A stretch of DNA of 17,510 nucleotides from Marinilabilia sp964403175 (GTDB lineage: Bacteria > Bacteroidota > Bacteroidia > Bacteroidales > Marinilabiliaceae), in contig CAYOFH010000066.1 in the NCBI GenBank assembly GCA_964403175.1, forward strand, positions 1 through 17,510, written 5' to 3'. A program made the position numbers and the translations under genes. This document shows positions 1 to 6,286 of this stretch, one piece after another. The first letter of the stretch is position 1, and every line of letters starts with the position of its first letter. Under the pieces are notes generated by a model. The model saw only the letters and a program-made list of their open reading frames with translations. It was not told where the DNA came from and did no database searches.

Positions 1-70
1 TTACCGTGGCATTGCCCATTTGCCACAGGGGGTGCATCACTTGTTCTTCTGCTTTTGTCAGCTCCTTCAT
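1..70 (-). CDS. BlaI/MecI/CopY-family transcriptional repressor (5' end only)
   Basis: Reading right to left from the ATG at 70-68, 23 codons are visible before the window ends. They begin MKELTKAEEQVM and continue with a Leu-Trp pair. This matches the first helix of the winged-helix domain in BlaI/MecI/CopY regulators of Bacteroidota, which typically start MKELTKAEE. Family members are small DNA-binding repressors. They often sit next to a BlaR1-type M56 membrane peptidase gene that inactivates them, and such a gene would be outside this window. In-frame codons upstream of this ATG contain no better start. Two near-identical palindromes lie directly upstream, as expected for autoregulation. 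Only the N-terminus is seen, so the family call rests on a short but characteristic stretch. Confidence 0.72.
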   Translation of the reverse strand, partial: MKELTKAEEQVMHPLWQMGNATV

Positions 71-79
71 TTCTTGTTC

Positions 80-120
80 AACTAAAAGTTTAGTTCAAAA
101 CGATAACTAAAATTTTAGTT
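80..120 (-). promoter_or_regulatory. Tandem operator-like palindromes upstream of the BlaI-type gene
   Basis: Positions 105-120 read AACTAAAATTTTAGTT, a perfect 16-bp palindrome. Positions 80-95 read AACTAAAAGTTTAGTT, the same sequence with one central mismatch. Their starts are 25 bp apart, and the nearer copy ends 10 bp before the start codon. Between them, on the minus strand, lies TATCGTTTTG (105-96), a poor match to the Bacteroidota -7 box. A TTG lies 18 nt further upstream. The perfect copy would therefore fill the -33/-7 spacer and the other would cover the transcription start. BlaI/MecI dimers bind short palindromes in their own promoters. Assigning these sites to this repressor is inference. 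Confidence 0.6.
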
Positions 121-185
121 GGTCAAGAAATAGAACGTTAAAAAACATTAAATGGTAATATAACGAGATTGGATACTTTTTTGAA

Positions 186-307
186 AAATGGCTTACGCCA
201 TTTCTTCTGTTTGTCCACGAATTTCACGGATTATACGAATTTATGTCGCCCTAGAAGTGCGACATAATACGGCAAGGCCGCTTGCTTTCAAGAATTTCGT
301 GGACAAA
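186..307. repeat. REP/BIME-like composite inverted-repeat element
   Basis: Four nested or adjacent hairpins fill this non-coding stretch. AAATGGC/GCCATTT (186-192, 197-203) has a 4-nt loop. An outer pair, TTTGTCCACGAA (210-221) and TTCGTGGACAAA (296-307), is perfect over 12 bp. Inside it, TTATGTCGC (241-249) pairs with GCGACATAA (259-267) over 9 bp. GCAAG (272-276) pairs with CTTGC (281-285). The layout of an outer inverted repeat enclosing smaller hairpins, between a gene end and a gene start, resembles the dispersed palindromic repeats spread by RAYT-type transposases. No second copy is present in the window, so dispersal is inferred. Confidence 0.5.
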
Positions 308-351
308 AAAATATATGCGTAACAAATGTTGATTTTAATTAATCCTTGCTC

Positions 352-377
352 AAAAAAATGCTTCATATATATGAAGC
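352..377 (-). terminator. Rho-independent terminator of aroE
   Basis: Positions 360-377 are an 18-bp perfect palindrome, GCTTCATATATATGAAGC. On the minus strand it is followed at once by ATTTTTTTG. It begins 15 bp beyond the aroE stop codon, the expected place for an intrinsic terminator. The stem is AT-rich, so strength is uncertain. Confidence 0.65.
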
Positions 378-392
378 AAATAGATAAGAAAT

Positions 393-1136
393 TTACCTGT
401 TCCAGATATCCCAGGCATCTTCAGCCTGAAGATGCAGCATCTCCAGACCATTCTTTACAACAGCTCCTTTTTCTCTGCATTTCTGCATAAAAAGGGTGGT
501 TTCCGGGTTGTAAATAAGATCGAAAGCCAGATGTTTCGAAGTAATGCCATTGTATGGAAGTGGTGGGCAGTCATCTGTATTTGGAGACATTCCCGATGGT
601 GTGGTGTTAACAATAACGGCGTATTCTTTCAGAATATCTTCATTAAGCGAGTCATAAGAAACATGGGAGGGATGTTTTGGGGTACGGGAAACAAATCGGT
701 ACAATAACCCAAGTTCTTTGAGTGCATAAGCTACTGCTTTGGAGGCTCCGCCGGTTCCCAGAATCAGTGCCTTTTTATGATGGGGCTGAAGAAGTGGTTT
801 TATAGACTTTGAAAACCCTGTGATATCACTATTGTAGCCAACCAGATGTGGTTTCTTATCGTTCCAGGAAAATTTAATAACATTAACAGCACCGACCTCT
901 TTAGCAACAGAATCCACCTCATGCAGGTAGGTCATTACCTGTTGTTTATAGGGGATAGTGACATTAAGTCCTGCGAGGTAGGGGTGTTTTTCCAGCAAAT
1001 CAGGGAATTCCTCAATACTTTCGATGGGAAAATTGAGGTATCGGGCTTCAATGTTCTCGTCTTTAAATTTTTGAGTAAAATACCTTTGTGAAAAAGAGTG
1101 TTCCAAAGGATAACCGATTAGTCCGAAGGTTTTCAT
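393..1136 (-). CDS. aroE: Shikimate dehydrogenase (NADP-dependent)
   Basis: The enzyme reduces 3-dehydroshikimate to shikimate with NADPH, in the cytoplasmic pathway to chorismate and the aromatic amino acids. The 247-residue protein has the family motifs in order: GLIGYPLEHSFSQRYF at the N-terminus (substrate-binding serines), NVTIPYKQQV with the catalytic lysine at 64, GYNSDITGF with the partner aspartate at 104, the glycine-rich nucleotide loop LGTGGASKA around 126-134, and NTTPSGM near 178-184. Length is slightly below the usual 270-290 but typical of Bacteroidota AroE. The ATG start fits the conserved N-terminus, which begins only four residues in. The gene lies 275 bp downstream of DUF368 in the same direction. 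No good promoter was seen in that gap, so co-transcription with DUF368 or an unrecognised promoter are both possible. Confidence 0.96.
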   Translation of the reverse strand: MKTFGLIGYPLEHSFSQRYFTQKFKDENIEARYLNFPIESIEEFPDLLEKHPYLAGLNVTIPYKQQVMTYLHEVDSVAKEVGAVNVIKFSWNDKKPHLVGYNSDITGFSKSIKPLLQPHHKKALILGTGGASKAVAYALKELGLLYRFVSRTPKHPSHVSYDSLNEDILKEYAVIVNTTPSGMSPNTDDCPPLPYNGITSKHLAFDLIYNPETTLFMQKCREKGAVVKNGLEMLHLQAEDAWDIWNR

Positions 1137-1411
1137 GTTAATTAGGTTTTTAGGTAAACGAAGCTGATAGAAGAAACTGTTTTAAGCTATGCCGAAAACG
1201 GCCCTTCCCATCCGGTAACTTATATGTAAAGACTTGTCTTTTGTGAACGTAGTGAGGTAATTTGAGTCTGTTAATCAACCAAAAAACAATGCTTATCTAA
1301 AGCTTCCGGGTTTCAGCTTAAATTTATTTTAAAGCAGTTTTTTTACACCCTCCTTGCGGAATCTAGATGCCCTGCATCCTTTCAGTTTTTTTCTACTGAC
1401 TACTTAATAAT

Positions 1412-2317
1412 CTATCTTTTTTCTGTTCTTTCAGCCCATATCTCAGTAATGGCAATGCTTAGAATACCCAGGATTATGTAAACTAATGCAAGAAAAAACT
1501 CTGTATTGGGTTCAGGAAGATGCCAGTCGTAGGCAATTACTTTTACTTTATCACGAAAAATTTGTGTAATCTCTCTTTTCCAAGGCCATAGTAAGCCCAG
1601 CGATCCCAGGATAAATCCAGATAACAGTGCAATGGTGGAATCGGGAAACCTGTTGAGTAACCACGATAGAAACCGACTAAAAATAATTAGTCCCGCTGCG
1701 GCTCCAATTCCCACGGGTAACAAAATTGAAAGATCGAAGTTGTTGATAGCATCAATCATTATCAACTGATAATTACCCATCAGTACCAATACAAAAGAGC
1801 CGCTGAGCCCGGGCAGTATCATACTGCAAATAGCTACCACTCCACATAGAAAAAGGTAAAAAAATGAGCGGTCTTCTCCGGCAGGGGTAAGAATTGATAT
1901 CGCTATGGCAATTCCGGCACCTGTAAGAAAGGAGATGATTGCTGCGGTATGCCATTTTTTTACAGTCCGTGCTACAAACCAGACTGATGCCGTAACTAGT
2001 CCAAAGAAAAAAGACCAAACATAAACCGGGTGGTTCAGGAATAAATACTCAAGAATTCGGGCCAGTGAAATAATAGCTGTAAATATTCCTGCAAAAAGAT
2101 ATAGTAAAAAAAACAAATCGGTATGTGTGGCAAATTCTTTGAATTTTCCTTTGAGGATTAATTTTAAAGCAATTGCGTCGAACGATTTAATGGCATTAAT
2201 CAACCGGGTGAAAATTCCGGTGATGAGTGCGATGGTACCTCCCGACACTCCTGGGATAACATTAGCAGCTCCCATTGCAGCGCCTTTCAGAAAAGGAAAA
2301 AAAACTTTGTTGAGCAT
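1412..2317 (-). CDS. DUF368 polytopic membrane protein, polyprenyl-phosphate transporter family
   Basis: This 301-residue protein is nearly all hydrophobic segments. Its N-terminus carries the family signature GAAMGAANVIPGVSGGTIA (residues 12-30). A second related motif, LPGLSGS (168-174), gives two PGxSG re-entrant-type repeats, consistent with an internally duplicated inner-membrane transporter. DUF368 proteins have been linked to recycling of undecaprenyl phosphate across the cytoplasmic membrane (the PopT family). That would return the lipid carrier of peptidoglycan and surface glycans to the inner leaflet. The specific substrate here is inferred from family. The start codon lies only 8 bp after the stop of the TPR gene, so the two are very likely one operon driven from the promoter near 3777-3806. 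Confidence 0.88.
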   Translation of the reverse strand: MLNKVFFPFLKGAAMGAANVIPGVSGGTIALITGIFTRLINAIKSFDAIALKLILKGKFKEFATHTDLFFLLYLFAGIFTAIISLARILEYLFLNHPVYVWSFFFGLVTASVWFVARTVKKWHTAAIISFLTGAGIAIAISILTPAGEDRSFFYLFLCGVVAICSMILPGLSGSFVLVLMGNYQLIMIDAINNFDLSILLPVGIGAAAGLIIFSRFLSWLLNRFPDSTIALLSGFILGSLGLLWPWKREITQIFRDKVKVIAYDWHLPEPNTEFFLALVYIILGILSIAITEIWAERTEKR

Positions 2318-2325
2318 TGATAAAA

Positions 2326-3756
2326 CTATTTGTTCTGCTTAAAGAATTCAGTTAATGCCGGACTCTCATTACAAAGGGATTCTATAGCGGGGAACACCTC
2401 CAATAATTCTTCAATGTAGCCGGGGGCAAAATTAACAGCGTCGGTGAGAATATCGATAGCAAGCTCGAAATCTTCGGTTATAAGAATATGAAATGCACCC
2501 AAAATGTATTGGAATGAAACGGTTTCCAAAAATTTGGACCCATACTCATCAATAAATAATTCGATGTTATAAGCGGGATTGAGTGCTTTGTTTAATTTGT
2601 ATAGAGCAATTAGGTGTCTTAAATCGTGTCGGTTACTTAATATGGCTTTGACGAAAAATTTCTTTGATAAATCCCATTCTTCATCAAGAACATAGGATTG
2701 AGCCTTTAGATGGTAAAATATCCCCAGTTCGGAATCTTCCATCATTTCTTTTTCTTTCATTGCCATTTTTATGACTTTACGGACGCTTTCAGGCTCCTGC
2801 TGCTCCATAAAAAATCTGGCATAACTTTCCCAGGCATCAATATCCATAGGATCGATGCGCGTGGCCAGTTCAAAGAAATTATCAGCCATTGAGGAATTTC
2901 CCAGTTGAATCCAGCAATCGGCAATATAATGAAGACAACGGGACTGAAATATATCGTAGGAAATGCATTCAAGATAACTTTCCAGCGCTTCCTGATAACG
3001 GCTTTGCTGAGCCAGACTGTTTCCTTTGTTGAAATGCGCCTGTGAATGTTCAGGATTTATTGCAAGGCATAGATCAAATGCATCATTGGCCCGCATCAAA
3101 TCGCCCATTTTTACCAGCGTAATACCTGAGTTATACCAGGCATTGTCTGACCATGGGTTGACATCAAGGACTTGCTGATATGTATTATATGCTTGTTTAT
3201 CTTCGTCCACCTTATCATAGGCATAGGCAAGTTCGAATAGTAAATTTTCATTGCTGGCGAAAAGATTTCTCCTTTGTTCAAGAATATCAATGGCCTTCTG
3301 ATATTCCTGAAACTGATTAAGATACAGAATTACATCAAGTAAAATTTCTTCTTCTTCTCCAAATGCATATTTGAAGCCTTCTTGGAAAATACCGATTCCT
3401 TTTTCATTTTGACCGTCACGTAGATATACATATCCAAGATTCAAATAAACCTCAGGATTGGATTTTTCTATCTGCAGAAGATTTTCAAGTAGTGCTGCCG
3501 CCTTGTTAAGCTTTCCGTTTTCAATGAAAATTATGGCCTGCTTAACACGTAAAACAGGCGCTTCTGGATGCTGGCGAATCCCGATTTCAATGATACGCTC
3601 AGCCTTATTAAACTGGAGTTTATCTATGTAGAAGTCGAAAATGTTTTCAATGCTGTGAACATCAAAAAAAATTTCCTGTCCCCTGTATTCCATTTTCTCA
3701 AACCTCTCAACCGCTTCCTTCACTTCATTAAAATGGGCCGACCATGATTCATACAT
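2326..3756 (-). CDS. Cytoplasmic tetratricopeptide-repeat protein
   Basis: The protein is 476 residues from the ATG at 3756. A GTG six bases further upstream would add two residues, but the ATG is preferred because the predicted transcription start is only about 15 nt upstream. No signal peptide or membrane segment is visible. Most of the protein is tandem 34-residue TPR units, for example the stretches with NLGYVYLRDGQNEKG, ELAYAYDKVDEDKQA, YNSGITLVKMGDLMRA and HFNKGNSLAQQSRYQEA. TPR arrays are protein-binding scaffolds, so no catalytic role is suggested. The gene is first in an operon with the DUF368 transporter gene 8 bp downstream. A link to lipid-carrier recycling is possible but is only inferred from that linkage. 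Confidence 0.88.
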   Translation of the reverse strand: MYESWSAHFNEVKEAVERFEKMEYRGQEIFFDVHSIENIFDFYIDKLQFNKAERIIEIGIRQHPEAPVLRVKQAIIFIENGKLNKAAALLENLLQIEKSNPEVYLNLGYVYLRDGQNEKGIGIFQEGFKYAFGEEEEILLDVILYLNQFQEYQKAIDILEQRRNLFASNENLLFELAYAYDKVDEDKQAYNTYQQVLDVNPWSDNAWYNSGITLVKMGDLMRANDAFDLCLAINPEHSQAHFNKGNSLAQQSRYQEALESYLECISYDIFQSRCLHYIADCWIQLGNSSMADNFFELATRIDPMDIDAWESYARFFMEQQEPESVRKVIKMAMKEKEMMEDSELGIFYHLKAQSYVLDEEWDLSKKFFVKAILSNRHDLRHLIALYKLNKALNPAYNIELFIDEYGSKFLETVSFQYILGAFHILITEDFELAIDILTDAVNFAPGYIEELLEVFPAIESLCNESPALTEFFKQNK

Positions 3757-3776
3757 ACGCACTTATTTTATTTGTG

Positions 3777-3806
3777 CAAAAGTACGCAATCTTTGCGTAA
3801 ACCCAA
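3777..3806 (-). promoter_or_regulatory. Bacteroidota -33/-7 promoter of the TPR-DUF368 operon
   Basis: On the minus strand TTG (3806-3804) is followed after exactly 19 nt by TACTTTTG (3784-3777), an exact match to the Bacteroidota -7 consensus TAnnTTTG. Transcription would begin near 3770, leaving a leader of about 15 nt before the ATG at 3756. Both boxes and the spacing fit, which makes this the best promoter in the window. Confidence 0.75.
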
Positions 3807-3815
3807 TACGTTGGG
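3783..3815. promoter_or_regulatory. Two palindromes overlapping the TPR-DUF368 promoter (possible operators)
   Basis: TACGCAA (3783-3789) and TTGCGTA (3793-3799) form a perfect 7-bp inverted repeat around TCT. It lies in the -33/-7 spacer and overlaps the first bases of the -7 box. CCCAA (3802-3806) and TTGGG (3811-3815) form a second one around TACG and overlap the -33 box. Their position is typical of repressor sites. No regulator can be named from the sequence. Confidence 0.4.
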
Positions 3816-3904
3816 ATAAATTAAGATTGTTTACTTTAACTACCGCGCAAAGATGTTTTAGTTTGCTTCAGAAAGTATGAATTAATTTGTTTTAAGCAGG
3901 ATTA

Positions 3905-3985
3905 AATACAGAGAGGGGTTGGTTTTTGGTGAGACCAAAATCAACCCCCTGGACTGTATTAAAATCCACAACAAGTGGATATTTT
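3905..3985 (-). terminator. Tandem hairpins downstream of DUF4301
   Basis: Two stem-loops lie 39 bp and more beyond the DUF4301 stop on the minus strand. The first to be transcribed pairs GTGGAT (3975-3980) with ATCCAC (3964-3969) around 5 nt and is followed by TTTTAAT. The second is longer. Its core pairs 3917-3930 (GGTTGG, then a T-run, then GGT) with 3934-3949 around GAG with small bulges. An outer AATACAG/CTGTATT pair (3905-3911, 3954-3960) encloses an internal loop. Together they probably end DUF4301 transcription before the next promoter at about 3806. The long hairpin may also be a dispersed repeat. Confidence 0.5.
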
Positions 3986-4023
3986 AATTCATTGCGATGC
4001 AGTTTAACAAACGAATATGTCTT

Positions 4024-5565
4024 TTAAGTTGGAGTATTTCCCGATTGATGTGCTTCACGCAAGAGATCATTAATAGTTTTCACCGGATTGAAAGTCTCTA
4101 TGGGAACCTCCACAAAGATAGTAAGCCAGTTAGCCATGGCACCGTTCCATAATCCCGGCCGTTCAAGGGCCTTAATGGTTTTTCCGTTGATGGATTTTTC
4201 CGAGATAAAGCCGGTATCCTGATCGATATATTTCATCAGGTTAAATTTCTGTCCTTCATGATTGCGGGTTATACAAACTAAATCAACGGGATTAAAGTGC
4301 GTACTTGACTCAAAGATCATTTTTTGTTCAGGATTGTCCAGATTAAGCTGTGAACTTTCCACTATTTGTAGTGTATCCTGTCCTTCACTGTTACGCACCC
4401 AGAATGGACCGCCACCTGGTTCTCCTTCATTTTTCACCATACCGCATACTCTGATGGGTCTATTAAGAAAATGCAACAGGTAAGCACCTTGTTCGCCCAA
4501 AGAACCATCTAAGAGATGGTCGGGAAGTTCGGTATGAAAGGTTTCTTTCAGGAACTCCCGGATGGATAAAATCAATTTAATGGAAAGCCCATCCTCCAGC
4601 TGCTTAATGAAATCATACACTACATTTCGTATATCAAGCGCTAAACCGCCCAGTGCTTCTTTGTAGTCGGAAATATCCTGTAGCTTTCTTTCGGGTACTA
4701 CGTTGTCAATGTTCTTAATGTAAATTATTCCTGCATCACAATCATTCAAATTTTCAATGAGTGAGCCATGTCCTCCGGGACGAAATATCAGGGTTCCGGT
4801 TTCATCCCGAAATGGTTCATTATTCGGAAGTACGGCTACTGTATCCGTGTGAGTTTTTTGAAAACTATAGGTAACTTTAAATTTAATATCTGTTTTCTGT
4901 TGAATAGAATATAGATTTGCAGCTAACTCTTTTTTAAATAAATCCAGATGTTCGGGACTTACTGTAAAATGGATGTATGCGGTGTTATCTTTAGTTTTGG
5001 AATAACAGGCTGCCTCAGCCAGATGTTCCAGCATTGGAGTACGGCTTCCAGCAGAGTACTGATGGAATTGTATCAAACCTTTGGGCAGGAAACCGTAGTT
5101 CAATCCATCCTCATATAATATTTTGGAAATGATATCTATTGCCAGTGATTCACGCTCTTTGGCATCTTCAAGATTTTTTCCAGGAAAAAATTCTTTTAGT
5201 GTTTCGAAAAACGCAAATTCCGGTAAATGTTGAATAAATTCTTTTGCAGGATGATTATCTTCCAGATTTTTAAGATCTTTGGGGGTTTCGATAAATTGAT
5301 ACAGAGCTTTAAACATTCTTGTTGCGGCTCCCGAAGCAGGCACAAATTTAAGTGGTTTCAGCCCATTACTGATTTCCTGGTTATATAACTCTTTAAGTGA
5401 TGCTATGGATTTTTCTGACAGAGCTATTATCCCGTCAGTTAAAGTGGCGGGGCGTTCAGCTTTAAGTGCAGGAAAACCTTCTTTGAATCGTTTTATCTGC
5501 TCTTCCAAAGCCTCAATGGTTATTCCTTTCTCTTTAAGTTGTTCTAAATCGGTTTCTTGGATCAT
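4024..5565 (-). CDS. DUF4301 family protein, possible nucleotidyltransferase-fold enzyme
   Basis: A 513-residue soluble protein with no signal peptide or membrane segment. It matches the DUF4301 family, which is widespread in Bacteroidota and has no established function. Three stretches recall UDP-sugar pyrophosphorylases: FVPASGAATRMFK (74-86), like the nucleotide-binding loop with GxGTRM; FRPGGHGSLIENLN (261-274), like the PxGxG-L segment; and IIYIKNIDNVVP (280-291), like the strand ending in a metal-binding Asp-Asn. Their order and spacing fit a GT-A nucleotidyltransferase fold. This is my inference by motif resemblance, and no substrate can be assigned. The gene stands alone, divergent from fadL across 0.7 kb. 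Upstream there is only a poor -7 match (a TA-T-run-TTTG at about 5618-5627). Confidence 0.82.
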   Translation of the reverse strand: MIQETDLEQLKEKGITIEALEEQIKRFKEGFPALKAERPATLTDGIIALSEKSIASLKELYNQEISNGLKPLKFVPASGAATRMFKALYQFIETPKDLKNLEDNHPAKEFIQHLPEFAFFETLKEFFPGKNLEDAKERESLAIDIISKILYEDGLNYGFLPKGLIQFHQYSAGSRTPMLEHLAEAACYSKTKDNTAYIHFTVSPEHLDLFKKELAANLYSIQQKTDIKFKVTYSFQKTHTDTVAVLPNNEPFRDETGTLIFRPGGHGSLIENLNDCDAGIIYIKNIDNVVPERKLQDISDYKEALGGLALDIRNVVYDFIKQLEDGLSIKLILSIREFLKETFHTELPDHLLDGSLGEQGAYLLHFLNRPIRVCGMVKNEGEPGGGPFWVRNSEGQDTLQIVESSQLNLDNPEQKMIFESSTHFNPVDLVCITRNHEGQKFNLMKYIDQDTGFISEKSINGKTIKALERPGLWNGAMANWLTIFVEVPIETFNPVKTINDLLREAHQSGNTPT

Positions 5566-6032
5566 ATTTTGTATTTTTTTGTTTTTTGAAAATAATGATT
5601 TTTTAACTCACCTCAAAAAATATTTTCATGGAATGATGTTCTGTCAGACCATTGCATTGTGATAATTGGCTTTTTTAGCTGAAAGCCAATTAAAAAGTAA
5701 TCTTACCCGGCATTTTTTTGGTGGTTGGTGCGACCAAAAACAAAGAGTAAGTAACATTGGTAATATTCCTGGGTGTTGTCTCAGATTATTGTTCAAAGAG
5801 TTTTGGTTTTTTAATGTAAAAGGATTATGCAGATTTTTATTTTTGGAGAAGTAATTAAACCTGATAAAAATCAATTCCTCAATTAAAGAAAAAATGCAGT
5901 AATTGTTAATAATTATTTTTTAGGTAAACTTTTACCTGATTAATAAAAAATGATTTTCTCATATTTTGTAACTATTTGTTTGTTAGCTTTTTATTAAAAT
6001 GAACTTTCGACCAAACAGGACAAAAACGGTAA

Positions 6033-6051
6033 TTGTTTGAAAGTCAAACAA
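6033..6051. promoter_or_regulatory. 8-bp inverted repeat upstream of fadL (possible operator)
   Basis: TTGTTTGAAAGTCAAACAA is a perfect inverted repeat with 8-bp arms and a 3-nt centre, 236 bp upstream of the fadL start. The short spacer suits a dimeric regulator better than a terminator, and no T-tract follows. Function is inferred only. Confidence 0.3.
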
Positions 6052-6202
6052 CAACAACGTTAAGTGTAGTAATAAAATTTTTTACATTCGCCACGTTTTT
6101 TCGGCCCTAAACAGAAAATCCGACAAAATTCCTTGAGCATTTTCCTGGTCTATTTAATTGTGGACGATTGAATTTCACAGATAGTTGGACAGTGGAATAG
6201 AT

Positions 6203-6210
6203 TATTTTTG
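6203..6210 (+). promoter_or_regulatory. Candidate -7 box for fadL
   Basis: TATTTTTG matches the Bacteroidota -7 consensus TAnnTTTG and would give a leader of about 70 nt. The nearest upstream TTG (6185-6187) is only 15 nt away instead of about 19, so the -33 element is poor. Confidence 0.35.
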
Positions 6211-6286
6211 AATAAAGCAGGTTAGAGAAGAATTCTCTTTTTGAGAAAATTATTGCAGTGGAGCATTGGAAAATCAATTTAATATT

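Larger units (their letters stand above)
5566..6286. other. 721-bp divergent intergenic region between DUF4301 and fadL
   Basis: No convincing gene is present. It contains a 10-bp perfect hairpin AATTGGCTTT/AAAGCCAATT (5664-5673, 5682-5691). A weaker stem, TTTTTGGT/ACCAAAAA (5715-5722, 5733-5740), is enclosed by CTTAC/GTAAG (5702-5706, 5747-5751). An 8-bp inverted repeat lies at 6033-6051. A candidate -7 box lies at 6203. Open frames on both strands across 5644-5874 have low-complexity or irregular composition and no recognisable family. The 5664-5751 portion may be a dispersed palindromic repeat. Confidence 0.45.

Noticed and set aside
186..307. Considered as a CRISPR repeat or riboswitch
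   Set aside because: No spaced direct repeats exist, and the structure points into the end of aroE instead of a leader of any gene.
1137..1411. Searched for a promoter or small gene between DUF368 and aroE
   Set aside because: No TAnnTTTG box on the minus strand and no convincing frame. Only a weak GATGC/GCATC hairpin (1366-1378) was seen.
5702..5751. CTTAC...GTAAG stem considered as an integron attC site
   Set aside because: No attC core sites (GTTRRRY), no extrahelical-base pattern and no integrase nearby.
5644..5874. Open frames on both strands in the DUF4301-fadL gap (76 and 62 codons)
   Set aside because: Each overlaps the other and the palindromes. Neither has a recognisable domain, a ribosome site or a promoter.
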